A DNA stretch of 64,000 bases from Roseateles chitinivorans (lineage in GTDB: Bacteria > Pseudomonadota > Gammaproteobacteria > Burkholderiales > Burkholderiaceae_C): NCBI RefSeq assembly GCF_002761755.1, contig NZ_PEOG01000011.1, positions 62,001 to 126,000 on the forward strand, in the 5' to 3' direction. Shown piece by piece: positions 43,766-53,847 of this stretch. The notes below the pieces were generated by a model. The model did no database searches and was not told where the DNA came from. It was given only the letters and a program-made list of their open reading frames with translations. Position numbers and translations under genes: made by a program. The first letter of the stretch is position 1, and every line of letters starts with the position of its first letter.

Positions 43766-45904
43766 ATGAAGAAGACGACCGCCCGTTCCGTTCCCCGTCT
43801 GCGCCGGCTGGGCCGGACCCTGATGACCCTGACTGCGATGGCGGCGCTGAGCGCCTGCAACACCAAGGACAACGACGGCTACGACATCCCCGCCATCGTC
43901 CAGCCGATGCAGGCCCGGCTGGTGGACGCGCCGGTGGAGGGCGTCAGCTACCTCGCCACGCCCTCGGGCATCTCCGGCAAGACCGGTGCGAACGGCGTCT
44001 TCACCTGCAAGGCGGGCGACACGGTGAGCTTCAATGTCGGCGGCGTCGTCGTGGGCAGCGCCGCCTGCGCGGCGACCGTCGCCGCGGCGGACCTGGCCGG
44101 CACCGGCACGCTGAGCGACGTCAAGCTGCAGAACCGCCTCGTCTTCCTGCAGGCCCTGGACGATGACGACGATCCCACCAACGGCATCCGCATCACGGCG
44201 GCGGTGCACGACGCGCTGACCAAGACGCTCGACTTCACCCTGGCCGCGGCCGACTTCGACAAGGCCTTCGCCGCGCTGCTGCCGGCCGGGCAGAACGACG
44301 CCTACGGCCAGCCCTATACCGGGCGCACGATGAGCGCCGGACGCCGCGCCGCCGCGGTCGACCACTATGAATCGACGATGGCCACGCTGCTCGGCAAGAC
44401 CGAGACCAGCAGCGCCACGCAGGACAGCGCCGGCGGCGCCGTCGCGATCACCAAGTTCCAGATTCGCGCCGCCGACAGCCAGTACGTCAGCTACGAGGGC
44501 AGCAACGCCGACGCGAAGAGGGACTTCCCGAAGGGCTTCTATCCGGCGGTCGGCTCGGGCCTGGTCTACAAGGGCAAGAACGCGGACGGCGCGCTGGAGT
44601 TCTGGGGCATCACCGATCGCGGCCCCAACGGCGACAGCCCGAGCGCGCCGCGCCCGGACACCGGCGCGGTCGCGACGACCAAGATGTTCCCGGCGCCGAG
44701 CTTCGCGCCGTCGATCGGCGCGATCACGCTGGGCAAGGACGGCGCGGTCATCGCCAGCCTCCATCCGCTGAAGAACCCCGACGGCTCGAAGGTCTCCGGC
44801 CGTCCGCTGCCCTTCGGCGCCATCGGCAACAGCGCGGAGGTGCCGCTGTCCGACGCCCTCCGGTTCGACCAGACCAAGGGCAACTTCGACGCCAACGGCC
44901 TGGACAGCGAGACGCTGGTCTACGACGCCGCCGGCAAGGCCTTCTGGACCTCGGACGAATACGGCCCCTTCATCGTGAAGATCGACGCGGCGAGCTTCCA
45001 GATCGTCAAGCGCTACGCGCCCGGCACGGCCGCCGGCAGCCTTCCGGAGGTGCTGAAGCACCGTCGCCCGAACCGCGGCATGGAAGGCCTGACGATGGAT
45101 GCCGCCACCGGCAAGCTGCATGGCTTCCTGCAGAGCCCGATCGATCCGGTGGACGCCGCCGGCAAAAGCATCGAGGTGGTCGACAGCAGCGACCTGGACC
45201 AGGACGGCAAGACCACCGACAAGGTGAAGGTGCGGGACTTCGCCCAGTTCGCGCGCTGGATCGAGTTCGATCCCAAGACCGAAACCTCCCGGCTCTACGC
45301 CTATCCGCTCAGCTACCCGCTCGCCGCCAAGGGCGAGAAGTGGGATCGCAATCGCACCGGCAGCGCCAAGCTGGGCGACCTGGTCTCGCTGGGCAACGGC
45401 AAGTTCATCGTCATCGAGCAGGGCGCGGACTCGACCGGCGCGGTGCGCAACTTCCTGATGCTGGTGGAGCTGCCCGCCGGCGCCACTGACATCGCCGCGA
45501 TCGGCCCCGAGCTCGAGCGCAACAGCATCGATGGGGTGACCGCTGCGGCGGTCAGCTGGTCCAAGGTGGTGAAGCTCCGGAAGACGGTGCTGCTGGACCT
45601 GAACGCCGCCGGCTGGAAGGCCGAGAAGGCCGAAGGCCTGGCGGTCGTCGACGGCAACACGCTGGCGCTGATCAACGACAACGACTTCGGCCTGAAGTCG
45701 ACGCTGGTGGACGCGAAGGGCAAGCTGCTGGCCGGCGATCCGACCGAGTGCACCGTCGACGCCAACGGCGTGATCCTCCAGGACGGCAGCTGCGCGGCCG
45801 GCGCCGCCACTGCCCGCGTCACCCGCGGCAATGAGGTCGACCGCCTCACCCACCTGTGGCTGTTCAAGTTCCCGAAGGCGCTCAGCAGCTTCAGCGCGCC
45901 CTGA
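43766..45904 (+). CDS. Lipoprotein with esterase-like phytase domain
   Basis: 712 residues from the ATG at 43766, directly before the signal sequence (lipobox LSAC, ~29-32). Residues ~50-230 form an N-terminal region. From ~245 on comes the esterase-like phytase domain (FWGITDRGPNGDSP, NRGMEGLTMD, AEGLAVVDGNTLALINDNDFG), which is a beta-propeller fold. It is thought to hydrolyse phosphate esters in the periplasm or at the surface. A partial Pho-box-like CTGTCAT upstream would fit phosphate control, but this is weak. Confidence 0.87.
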   Translation: MKKTTARSVPRLRRLGRTLMTLTAMAALSACNTKDNDGYDIPAIVQPMQARLVDAPVEGVSYLATPSGISGKTGANGVFTCKAGDTVSFNVGGVVVGSAACAATVAAADLAGTGTLSDVKLQNRLVFLQALDDDDDPTNGIRITAAVHDALTKTLDFTLAAADFDKAFAALLPAGQNDAYGQPYTGRTMSAGRRAAAVDHYESTMATLLGKTETSSATQDSAGGAVAITKFQIRAADSQYVSYEGSNADAKRDFPKGFYPAVGSGLVYKGKNADGALEFWGITDRGPNGDSPSAPRPDTGAVATTKMFPAPSFAPSIGAITLGKDGAVIASLHPLKNPDGSKVSGRPLPFGAIGNSAEVPLSDALRFDQTKGNFDANGLDSETLVYDAAGKAFWTSDEYGPFIVKIDAASFQIVKRYAPGTAAGSLPEVLKHRRPNRGMEGLTMDAATGKLHGFLQSPIDPVDAAGKSIEVVDSSDLDQDGKTTDKVKVRDFAQFARWIEFDPKTETSRLYAYPLSYPLAAKGEKWDRNRTGSAKLGDLVSLGNGKFIVIEQGADSTGAVRNFLMLVELPAGATDIAAIGPELERNSIDGVTAAAVSWSKVVKLRKTVLLDLNAAGWKAEKAEGLAVVDGNTLALINDNDFGLKSTLVDAKGKLLAGDPTECTVDANGVILQDGSCAAGAATARVTRGNEVDRLTHLWLFKFPKALSSFSAP

Positions 45905-45987
45905 CCGGCCGTCGGTCCGGACGGCATCGGTCGGGTCTACCCGAGGTGTCGTCCGGCACCTCGGCGCCTGAAGGACGCTGACGGAGA

Positions 45988-48141
45988 ATGCCGCCCAGCA
46001 AGAACTCCTGGCTGTCGCGCATGACCCGTCACCCTCTCGCCCGCACCACGGCGGCCGCGCTTGTCGCGGCCGCTTCCCTGGGCGCCGCCGCCTTCGCCCA
46101 GGCCGCGACCCCCGCACCCGGCACGGCCGCATCCGCGCCCGCCGCGACCGAAGGACCGCTCGACCAGCTGCCCTACACGCCGAGCCTGGACACGGCCGCG
46201 ATGGACCGCAACGCCGATCCCTGCGACGACCTCTACCAGTACGCCTGCGGCGGCTGGATGGCGGCCAACCCGATCCCGCCGGACCAGGCGCGCTGGTCGG
46301 TCTACGCCAAGATGGCCAACGAAAACCAGCGCTACCTCTGGGGCATCCTGGACAAGCTCTCGGCCGCCGATCCGTCGCGCACCGCCAACCAGGCGCGCAT
46401 GGGCGACTACTTCGCCGCCTGCATGGACGAATCGGCCGCCGACCGCCACGCGCTGGCGCCGCTGCGACCGCTGCTGTCGCGCATCGAGGCGCTGAAGGAC
46501 CGCCGCGAACTGCCGGCGCTGCTAGCCGCGCTGCACCTGGCGACCAACAACGAGCGGGTGCTGTTCCACTTCACCTCGGGCCAGGACATGGCCGACTCGA
46601 CCCGGGTCATCGCCTTCGCCTACGCCGGCGGACTGAGCCTCCCGGACCGCGAGTACTACTTCAAGAGCGACGAGAAATCCCGCACGCTGCGGGACCAGTT
46701 CATCGCGCACGTCGCGCGCAGCTTCGAGCTGCTCGGCGACGCACCGGACGCGGCGCGCACCCAGGCCAGGCAGGTGATGGCCCTGGAGACCGCGCTGGCG
46801 CGCGCCTCGCTGAGCCGCGTCGACAAGCGCGATCCCTACAAGGGCTTCCATCCGATGAAGGCGGCCGCGCTGCAGGCGCTGACGCCGGGCTTCGACTGGA
46901 CGGCCTACCAGCGCGCGCTGGGCCTGGACCCGCAGGCGGCCTACAACGTGACCGAGCCGGCCTTCTTCAAGGCGATGGCCAAGGAGCTGCGCCAGCGCGA
47001 CCTGGCGCAGTGGCGCAACTACCTGCGCTGGCAGCTGGTCAGCAGCCAGGCGCCGACGCTCTCCAGCGCCGCGGTGCAAGCCAACTTCGAGTTCTTCGGC
47101 CAGACGCTGCAGGGCGTGCCGCAACTCAAGGCGCGCTGGAAGCGCTGCGTCGAACTGGTCGATGCGCAGCTCGGCGAGGCGCTGGGCCAGGAGTTCGTCG
47201 CCCGCAACTTCAGCCCCGACCTGAAGGACAAGACGCTGAAGATGACGAAGCAGATCGAGGACGCGATGGCCGCGCGCATCCAGTCGCTGAGCTGGATGAG
47301 CGAGACCACGAAGCAGCGCGCCCAGGAGAAGCTGCACGCGATCGTCAACAAGGTCGGCTACCCGGACCGCTGGCGCGATTACGGCGCGCTGACGGTCGCG
47401 CGCGACGACTTCGCCGGCAATGTGATGCGTGGCAATGCCTTCGAGCTCAAGCGTCAGCTGGCCAAGATCGGCAAGCCGCTGGACCGCGGCGAATGGGGCA
47501 TGACGCCGCAGACGGTCAACGCGTATTACGACGCGCAGATGAACGACATCAACTTCCCGGCCGGCGTGCTGCAGCCACCGCTGTTCGATCCCAAGCTCGA
47601 CGACGCGCCGAACTACGGCAACACCGGCGGGACGATCGGCCATGAGCTGATCCACGGCTTCGACGACGAGGGCCGCCAATTCGACGCCAAGGGCAACCTG
47701 CGCGACTGGTGGACCAAGAAGGACGGCAAGGCCTTCGAGCAGCGCGCCGCCTGCGTCACGAAGCAGTACGCGCAGTACGTGGTCGTCGACGACATCCGCA
47801 TCAACAGCAAGCTGACCCTGGGCGAGGACCTGGCCGACCTGGGCGGCCTGGTGCTGGCGCACGCGGCCTGGAAGGCGCAGATCGCGGACATGTCGCCGAA
47901 GCCGGCGGACCGCGACGGCCTCACGCCGGAGCAGCGCTTCTTCGTCGGCTTCGCCCAGTGGGATTGCAGCCATGCGCGGCCGGAGTACGCGCGGGTGCAT
48001 GCGCTGACCGACCCTCATTCGCCGGGGCGCTACCGGATCAACGGCGTCGCGGTGAACATGCCGGAGTTCGAGCAGGCCTTCCACTGCAAGCCGGGCCAGA
48101 AGATGGTCAAGCCCGACGCGGAGCGCTGCCGCATCTGGTGA
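45988..48141 (+). CDS. M13-family metallopeptidase (neprilysin/PepO-like)
   Basis: 717 residues; a second ATG at 46021 directly precedes the signal peptide (LARTTAAALVAAASLGAAAFAQA) and could be the start. Zinc motif H552-ELIH-556 (TIGHELIHGFDDEG), third ligand E613 (LGEDLADLGG), substrate-binding NAYY and a C-terminal CRIW typical of M13 enzymes. Periplasmic or secreted oligopeptidase. Confidence 0.95.
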   Translation: MPPSKNSWLSRMTRHPLARTTAAALVAAASLGAAAFAQAATPAPGTAASAPAATEGPLDQLPYTPSLDTAAMDRNADPCDDLYQYACGGWMAANPIPPDQARWSVYAKMANENQRYLWGILDKLSAADPSRTANQARMGDYFAACMDESAADRHALAPLRPLLSRIEALKDRRELPALLAALHLATNNERVLFHFTSGQDMADSTRVIAFAYAGGLSLPDREYYFKSDEKSRTLRDQFIAHVARSFELLGDAPDAARTQARQVMALETALARASLSRVDKRDPYKGFHPMKAAALQALTPGFDWTAYQRALGLDPQAAYNVTEPAFFKAMAKELRQRDLAQWRNYLRWQLVSSQAPTLSSAAVQANFEFFGQTLQGVPQLKARWKRCVELVDAQLGEALGQEFVARNFSPDLKDKTLKMTKQIEDAMAARIQSLSWMSETTKQRAQEKLHAIVNKVGYPDRWRDYGALTVARDDFAGNVMRGNAFELKRQLAKIGKPLDRGEWGMTPQTVNAYYDAQMNDINFPAGVLQPPLFDPKLDDAPNYGNTGGTIGHELIHGFDDEGRQFDAKGNLRDWWTKKDGKAFEQRAACVTKQYAQYVVVDDIRINSKLTLGEDLADLGGLVLAHAAWKAQIADMSPKPADRDGLTPEQRFFVGFAQWDCSHARPEYARVHALTDPHSPGRYRINGVAVNMPEFEQAFHCKPGQKMVKPDAERCRIW

Positions 48142-48146
48142 GTGCC

Positions 48147-48170
48147 GGACCCGGGCATCCCGCCCGGTCC
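48147..48170. terminator. Hairpin between convergent genes
   Basis: CCGGGC-ATCCC-GCCCGG with flanking GGAC/TCC pairing, between the M13 and H-NS-like stops. No T-run, so only a possible shared terminator. Confidence 0.45.
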
Positions 48171-48189
48171 TGCCGTTCCCCGGCGACCG

Positions 48190-48561
48190 TCAGCGGATCA
48201 GCAGATCCTCGGCGGTCTTGCCGGCGGCCAGCGCGTCCTTGAACCAGGTGGGGCGCTTGCCGACGCCGGTCCAGGTGCGACCGGCGCCATCGTGGTATTT
48301 CGGCGTGCCGGCGCCGCGGGGCGCCTTGCGCTTGGCGGTGGTCGCGGTGGCGGTGGCGCGAGCGGGTTTCGCCGCGGCCTTGCGGCCTGCGCGCGGACGT
48401 TGCAAGGTCGCGCCGAACAGTTCCTCGGGCGTCAGGCCGTAGTGATCGATGGCCTCGCGGATCCGCGCGACCACGCCGGAGATTTCCTTCGCGCGCAGCG
48501 CCTCGGCTTCCTTCTGCAGTTTCTCGATCTGACTCAGGACTTGTTTCAAGGATTTCGCCAT
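48190..48561 (-). CDS. H-NS-family nucleoid protein
   Basis: 123 residues from the ATG at 48561. An N-terminal oligomerisation helix (MAKSLKQVLSQIEKLQKEAEAL), a linker rich in Ala, Lys and Thr, and the C-terminal DNA-binding motif YHDGAGRTWTGVGKRPTWF. It silences A/T-rich, often horizontally acquired, DNA. The window's own toxin island is a plausible target. Confidence 0.92.
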   Translation of the reverse strand: MAKSLKQVLSQIEKLQKEAEALRAKEISGVVARIREAIDHYGLTPEELFGATLQRPRAGRKAAAKPARATATATTAKRKAPRGAGTPKYHDGAGRTWTGVGKRPTWFKDALAAGKTAEDLLIR

Positions 48562-48881
48562 TCGGCTGGCTCCATTCGGGGTGAATCGACATGGGCATTC
48601 GCCTCTGCGTCGCTGACCTCCCGGGCGCGACTGTAGCGCCACTCGCGAGGGCGATGCGGAAACGACACAGCCTGTCCCATTGACGCGGGGTATCTCGACT
48701 GATTCCAGTAGTGCGGCAGAACACATACACGTCGATTGAGCAGCTCGCGCCGGGCCGAGACATCGATTCATTGCGCTTCGGCAAGAACGCCATCGTCGAC
48801 ACGATTCGCCGGGAATAGACAGCGGGCGGCCTCCTTAGAGTGAATCGTTCATTCACCGCAATTGCTGGACGGAGTGCCGCG

Positions 48882-49628
48882 ATGGTTCGATCCACACACC
48901 CGATCAATGCGCCGACCTATCTGCGCCTGCGCGACCAGATCCGTGCCGACATCGAGGACGGCTGCTGGCGCCTGGGCCAGCACCTGACGCTGCACGAGCT
49001 GAGCGCGCATTACCAGGTGAGCAACGTGCCGGTGCGGGAGGCGCTGCTGCAGCTGCAGGGGGACGGCATGGTCGACATGCGGATGAACAAGGGCGCGGTC
49101 GTGCGGGCGGTGGATGCGCGCTTCATCGAGGAGTACTTCGACGTGCGCGAGGCGCTGCACACGATGCTGCTGACCCGGGCCTGCCGGCGTGCCGAGGCCC
49201 GTGAGGCGGCGGGGGCGCCGCAAGTCCAGGCGCTCGCGCGGGCGGTGGAGGAGGCGGCGCGCTCGGGCCGCGCGCGCGAGTTGCTGGCGGCCGACGAGGC
49301 GCTGCAGGACCACCTCGCCCGATGGGGCGGCAATGCGCAGGCGCTCGGGATGCAGGCCTCGCGCGGCAGGCTGCTGGAGGCGGTCCGGCGCTCGCGCATG
49401 GCCCTCTGGACCTCGGAGCTGGATGTGCTGGCCGTCCAGGATCGGGCGATGGTGGAGGCGATCCGGCAGGCCGACCCGGCCACCGCCAGCGAGGCGGTGC
49501 GCCGCCATGTCGCGGCCGCGCGGGCCTACATGCTCCGCCTGCTGCGGCTGCCCGAACTGCCGGCGCGGGCCGAGCGGGCGCCGGTGGCGTCGCGTTCGAC
49601 CTCGGGCGACGCGCCGGCCGACGGATGA
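48882..49628 (+). CDS. GntR-family regulator (FCD type)
   Basis: 248 residues from the ATG at 48882, with GGAG seven bases before it; a GTG 14 codons upstream is an alternative. N-terminal winged HTH (LTLHELSAHYQVSNVPVREALLQLQGDGMVDM) and all-helical FCD effector domain (FIEEYFDVREALHTMLLTRAC). TTAGAGT upstream resembles the recurrent -10 motif. Effector and targets unknown. Confidence 0.87.
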   Translation: MVRSTHPINAPTYLRLRDQIRADIEDGCWRLGQHLTLHELSAHYQVSNVPVREALLQLQGDGMVDMRMNKGAVVRAVDARFIEEYFDVREALHTMLLTRACRRAEAREAAGAPQVQALARAVEEAARSGRARELLAADEALQDHLARWGGNAQALGMQASRGRLLEAVRRSRMALWTSELDVLAVQDRAMVEAIRQADPATASEAVRRHVAAARAYMLRLLRLPELPARAERAPVASRSTSGDAPADG

Positions 49629-49686
49629 GCGACCCCGACCGGAGACTGCGCCGGCCCCAGATGCTGCCGCCTGGGTGCCGTGCCGC

Positions 49687-50160
49687 TCAGAGGGGCAAGG
49701 AGCTCGCCTTCAGGCAGCGCAGCACGAAGCTGGACTTGCTGTGGCGCACGCCGGGGATCTTGTAGAGCTTCTCGCGCAGCAGGCGTTCGTAGTCGCGGGT
49801 GTCGCGCACCGACAGGCGCAGCACGTAGTCGTAGTCGCCGGAGACCAGATAGGCGTCGATGACCTCGGGAATGGCCTCGAGGTGGCGGGCGAACTCGGCC
49901 ATCGCCGCATCGGTGTGCTTGTTCAGGGTGAGCTGCACGATCAGTTGCTCGGGTCGCCCGATCTTTTCGGCGTTCACCTTGACGGTGTAGCCCTCGATCA
50001 CGCCGGATTCCTCCAGCCGCTTGATGCGCGTCCAACAAGGCGAGGTCGTCAGGCCGACCTCCTCGCTGACCTCCTGCAGGCTGGCGCGCGCATTGCGCTG
50101 CAGCGCGCGCAGGATGGCGCGGTCGAACTTGTCGAGCTTGATTTGCTGCTCCATCGCCAT
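49687..50160 (-). CDS. Lrp/AsnC-family regulator
   Basis: 157 residues. The HTH (LDKFDRAILRALQRNARASLQEVSEEVGLTTSPCWTRIKRLEESGVI, in segments) and RAM effector domain (VSGDYDYVLRLSVRDTRDYERLLREKLYKIPGV) are complete. Divergent from the acetolactate synthase gene across 84 bases. It probably senses an amino acid, perhaps leucine or another branched-chain one, and controls that gene. Confidence 0.9.
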   Translation of the reverse strand: MAMEQQIKLDKFDRAILRALQRNARASLQEVSEEVGLTTSPCWTRIKRLEESGVIEGYTVKVNAEKIGRPEQLIVQLTLNKHTDAAMAEFARHLEAIPEVIDAYLVSGDYDYVLRLSVRDTRDYERLLREKLYKIPGVRHSKSSFVLRCLKASSLPL

Positions 50161-50244
50161 ATGGAAGGAAGATTTGCTGAAGGCTGGATTCTATGAGGCA
50201 AGAACGGCAACCCTTTCCGGGCCGCTGCCCGGACACTGGAGCGC

Positions 50245-52077
50245 ATGAATGCCAGGATCGACGGCGCCCAGGTCAGCGCCCGTGGCGCGGTCATCGACGC
50301 GCCTTTCACCCCCACCTCCCCGGGCTGCCGCGGCGCCCTTCCGTCATCCGCGAGCGCGCTGCCACGCAACGGCGCGCAGGTGCTGCTGGACACGCTGGTG
50401 GCCTGCGGCGTCGACACCGTGTTCGGCTATCCCGGCGGGGCGGTGCTGCCGCTGTACGACGCGCTGCACGGCGAGCCGCGCCTGCGCCACGTCCTGGTCC
50501 GTCACGAGCAGGCGGCGGTGCACGCCGCCGAGGGCTATGCGCGCAGCACCGGCCGGCTGGGCGTGGTGCTGGTGACCTCGGGCCCCGGCATGAGCAACAC
50601 GACGACGGGCTTGCTGGACGCGCTGTGCGACTCGGTGCCGGTGCTGTGCATCAGCGGGCAGGTGAACAGCGCGGCAATCGGCACCGATGCCTTCCAGGAG
50701 TGCGATGCGCTGGGCATCTCGCGGCCGGTGACCAAGTGGAATGCCCAGCTGCGACCCGGCGGGGACGTCGCCGCGATGGTGCGCAAGGCGGTCGAGATCG
50801 CGCGGGGCGGTCGACCGGGTCCGGTGCTGCTGGACGTGCCGAAGGATGTGCAGTTGGCGCCGGCGCCGGCTGACGCGAGGCCCGAGACGCGGACGACGCC
50901 GCAACGGCTGCCGTCGACGTCGTTGCCGGTCTCGCCCATCGTCGACGTGCGCACGATCGAAACGGCCGCGGACTGGATCGCCACCGCGCGACGACCGGTG
51001 TTCTACGGCGGCGGCGGCCTGGTCAATGCGGGCGACGAGGCCTGCGCCGCGTTCGCGGCCGCGGTGGCGCTGGCCGGCGCGCCCTGCACGCTGACGCTGA
51101 TGGGGCTGGGCGCGGTGCCGGCGTCATCGCCGCACTGGCTTGGCATGCTCGGCATGCATGGGACGCTGGAGGCCAACCTGGCGATGCATCATGCCGACCT
51201 CATCGTCTGCGCCGGCGCCCGCTTCGACGACCGGGTGACCGGGCGGCTCGACGCCTTCGCGCCCGGCGCCCGCGTGATCCATCTCGACATCGACCCGGCG
51301 TCGATCGACAAGGTCCGGCGCGCCGACCTCGCCCTGTGCGGGGATGCGCGCGCGCTGCTGCCGCGCCTGCGCCGTGCGCTGGAACGGCGCGCGATGCCGC
51401 CGGAGCGCTTGTCCGACTGGTGGGCGCGGATCCAGACCTGGCGTTCACGCGGATCGCTGGCCTTCGAGGACACGCCGGAGGTGATCGCGCCGCAGGCGCT
51501 GATGGCGCGGCTGCAGGCGCAACTCGCCGGCCGGGATGCGATCGTGTCGACGGATGTCGGCCAGCATCAGATGTGGGCGGCGCAGCACCTGGCCTTCGAG
51601 CGCCCGCGGCGCTGGCTCACGTCGGGTGGCGCCGGCACGATGGGCTATGGCCTGCCGGCGGCGATCGGCGCTCAGGTGGCGCATCCGGACTGGCTGGTCG
51701 TGTGCGTCAGCGGCGACGCGTCCATCCTGATGAACCTGCAGGAGATGGCCACGGCGCGGCAGCACCGCGCGGCGGTCAAGGTCGTCCTGTGCAACAACGG
51801 CCACATGGGCATGGTGCGGCAGTGGCAGGAGCTGCATCACGGCGAGCGCTACAGCCACAGCTACAACGCCTGCATGCCGGACTTCGTCGCGGTGGCGAAG
51901 GGCTTCGGCTGGCAGGCCGGGCGGGTGGCGCGGCGGGAGGACCTCGACGCCGCGCTCGCCGAGTGCCTGGCGAGCGAGGGCCCGTATTTCCTCGACGTGG
52001 CCGTCGCGCCGGTGGAGAACTGCTTCCCGATGATCCCGGCGGGAAAGGGGCATCAGGAGGTGATGCTGGGGCGATGA
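50245..52077 (+). CDS. ilvB: Acetolactate synthase large subunit-like TPP enzyme
   Basis: 610 residues. An N-terminal extension of ~35 residues precedes the TPP pyrimidine domain with catalytic Glu ([15 protein letters not shown]). A central FAD-type domain and a TPP-binding domain follow ([31 protein letters not shown]), and the tail [18 protein letters not shown] matches biosynthetic AHAS. It makes acetolactate or acetohydroxybutyrate for branched-chain amino acids. No regulatory subunit (ilvN/H) or ilvC is adjacent, so this may be an extra isozyme controlled by the divergent Lrp protein. Confidence 0.88.
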   Translation: MNARIDGAQVSARGAVIDAPFTPTSPGCRGALPSSASALPRNGAQVLLDTLVACGVDTVFGYPGGAVLPLYDALHGEPRLRHVLVRHEQAAVHAAEGYARSTGRLGVVLVTSGPGMSNTTTGLLDALCDSVPVLCISGQVNSAAIGTDAFQECDALGISRPVTKWNAQLRPGGDVAAMVRKAVEIARGGRPGPVLLDVPKDVQLAPAPADARPETRTTPQRLPSTSLPVSPIVDVRTIETAADWIATARRPVFYGGGGLVNAGDEACAAFAAAVALAGAPCTLTLMGLGAVPASSPHWLGMLGMHGTLEANLAMHHADLIVCAGARFDDRVTGRLDAFAPGARVIHLDIDPASIDKVRRADLALCGDARALLPRLRRALERRAMPPERLSDWWARIQTWRSRGSLAFEDTPEVIAPQALMARLQAQLAGRDAIVSTDVGQHQMWAAQHLAFERPRRWLTSGGAGTMGYGLPAAIGAQVAHPDWLVVCVSGDASILMNLQEMATARQHRAAVKVVLCNNGHMGMVRQWQELHHGERYSHSYNACMPDFVAVAKGFGWQAGRVARREDLDAALAECLASEGPYFLDVAVAPVENCFPMIPAGKGHQEVMLGR

Positions 52078-52190
52078 CGCTGCGCCGGCGTCACCGGGCC
52101 AGCGGATCGGGTCGCCTTGGGGGAGCCCGGCTACATTGCTTGCCATTGCCGGGCGCACCGGCTCGGTCTTTCGCCTGACAGGAGATCCCG

Positions 52191-52589
52191 ATGACCCGTC
52201 CCTATGCCCCGAAGAACCAGGCGCTGTTCGACGAGGGCCTCGCCACGCGCCGTGAGGTGCTGGGCGATGCCTATGTCAATGCGTCGATCAACAACGCCAC
52301 CGACTTCACCATCGACATGCAGGAGCTGGTGACGCAGTACTGCTGGGGCGACGTGTGGAACCGGCCGGGCCTGGACCGGCGCTCGCGCTCGCTGCTGAAC
52401 CTGGCGATGCTGACGGCGTTGAACCGGCCGCATGAGCTGAAGGTCCACGTGCGCGGCGCCCTCAACAACGGGCTCACCCGCGATGAGATCAAGGAGGTCT
52501 TCCTGCAGACGGCGATCTACTGCGGCGTGCCGGCGGCGATCGATGCGTTCCGCTCGGCCACCGAGGTCTTCAAGGAGATCGACGGCTGA
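52191..52589 (+). CDS. Carboxymuconolactone decarboxylase family protein
   Basis: 132 residues. Near full-length match to the 4-carboxymuconolactone decarboxylase pattern (NQALFDEGLATRREVLGDAYV, LNLAMLTALNRPHELKVHVRGAL, EVFLQTAIYCGVPAAI). PcaC acts in the beta-ketoadipate pathway, but no other pca gene is nearby. AGGAG lies before the ATG. Confidence 0.88.
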   Translation: MTRPYAPKNQALFDEGLATRREVLGDAYVNASINNATDFTIDMQELVTQYCWGDVWNRPGLDRRSRSLLNLAMLTALNRPHELKVHVRGALNNGLTRDEIKEVFLQTAIYCGVPAAIDAFRSATEVFKEIDG

Positions 52590-52617
52590 GCGCCGGCCCC
52601 CTCGCCGCCTTTCGCGC

Positions 52618-53202
52618 TCAGCGCATCAGGTCCATCAGCGACGGATCGATGCCGGGCGGCGGCGCGCTGCAATCGCTGCCGATCCACTTGTGGACCGAGG
52701 TCGATTCATAGGTGAGCGGCATGCCCTGGGCCGTGGTGCCCTTGAAGGCGACCTTGATGGTGGCGCTGGACTTGTCCGTGACCTGGTAGGTACCGGCGCC
52801 CATGCCGCTGGCGGTGGCGCTCTTGCAGCTCATCGTGAACGAGCCGCTGGTGGCGTCGCCGGGCTTCACCTGGGTGGTGCAGTCGTCGACGCTCTGCGGC
52901 TTGGGCAGGGCGAACTCGGACGATTGCTGGCAGTCCAGATGCGGATTGCCGCCGGTGGGCAGGCCAGCCTTGGCCATGGCGGCGGCCAGGCTGGTCTTCT
53001 GCTGCGGCGTGAGGGCGCCGTTGATGTCGAAGATCGTGGGCATCTTCCGGCCGTTGAGGGTGTTGACGCTCGCGCTGGCCCACAGGCCGGGCTTGACGCT
53101 GATCGACTGAGCCTGCACCGAGGCCGACAAGGTCAGCAGACCGGTGGCCAGGGCGAGCGCCGATGCGGCGGCGGGAGCGGAGCGAAAGCGGGATGCGTGC
53201 AT
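52618..53202 (-). CDS. DUF3617-family secreted protein
   Basis: 194 residues with a signal peptide (LALATGLLTLSASVQA). The mature part, with KPGLWASASVN, DCTTQVKP and SGSFTMSCKS, fits DUF3617, small periplasmic proteins of unknown function common in Burkholderiales. Convergent with the CMD-family gene. Confidence 0.85.
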   Translation of the reverse strand: MHASRFRSAPAAASALALATGLLTLSASVQAQSISVKPGLWASASVNTLNGRKMPTIFDINGALTPQQKTSLAAAMAKAGLPTGGNPHLDCQQSSEFALPKPQSVDDCTTQVKPGDATSGSFTMSCKSATASGMGAGTYQVTDKSSATIKVAFKGTTAQGMPLTYESTSVHKWIGSDCSAPPPGIDPSLMDLMR

Positions 53203-53271
53203 GGGGAGCCTCGTGATGCGGTAGGGCGAGGCGCAGTCTCCACGCGCCGGGATCCCCCTGTCGAGGCTGCT

Positions 53272-53291
53272 TGCCCCCTCCAGAGGGGGCA
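53272..53291. repeat. Perfect hairpin TGCCCCCT/AGGGGGCA
   Basis: TGCCCCCT-CCAG-AGGGGGCA in the gap between the DUF3617 and DUF3224 genes. It resembles short extragenic palindromes of Burkholderiales genomes. Only one copy is in this window. Confidence 0.55.
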
Positions 53292-53403
53292 GAGGTGACC
53301 GAGGTCATGTGGCCCCCGGGCGGGCCATGCCGATCTGGGCGCCGAGCCCTCGACAGGGCGGTCGTATGCTGGCGCCCTCTCACCACAGGACGGACCCGAT
53401 GCC

Positions 53404-53799
53404 ATGACGCGGATCGCCACAGGGACTTTCGATGTTCAGCTGACGCCTCAGCCGGCCACGCCGGGCCACGAGGCGTCGCAGGTCGGCCGCATGGCCATCA
53501 GCAAGCGGTTCCATGGGGACCTGGCGGGCACGAGCCTTGGGGAGATGCTGGCGCATCGGACCGAGGTGGCCGGGTCCGCGGGCTACGTGGCGATGGAGCA
53601 CGTGGAAGCGACGCTCGCCGGCCGCGAGGGGAGCTTCGTGCTGATGCACACCGGCGAGATGAACCGCGGCCAGCCGACACTGACCGTGCAGGTGGTGCCG
53701 GATTCAGGGACCGGCGGGCTGACCGGGCTCAGCGGGCGGCTGAGCATCGACATCCGGGACGGGCGGCATTTCTATGAGCTGGCGTATGAGCTGACGTGA
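53404..53799 (+). CDS. DUF3224-family protein
   Basis: 131 residues, no signal peptide. ATGTFDVQLTPQP, MAISKRFHGDLAGTSLGEML and VVPDSGTGGLTGLSG fit DUF3224, a small beta-barrel family of unknown function. ATG at 53404, with CCGATGCC before it and no clear Shine-Dalgarno. Confidence 0.83.
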   Translation: MTRIATGTFDVQLTPQPATPGHEASQVGRMAISKRFHGDLAGTSLGEMLAHRTEVAGSAGYVAMEHVEATLAGREGSFVLMHTGEMNRGQPTLTVQVVPDSGTGGLTGLSGRLSIDIRDGRHFYELAYELT

Positions 53800-53818
53800 A
53801 GCTTCCGAGCTCGCCGCG

Positions 53819-53838
53819 CCCCCGCCCAAGAGCGGGGG
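53819..53838. terminator. Hairpin between convergent genes
   Basis: CCCCCGC-CCAAGA-GCGGGGG between the DUF3224 and lyase stop codons. No T-run; possible shared transcription end. Confidence 0.45.
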
Positions 53839-53847
53839 ACACGGCTG

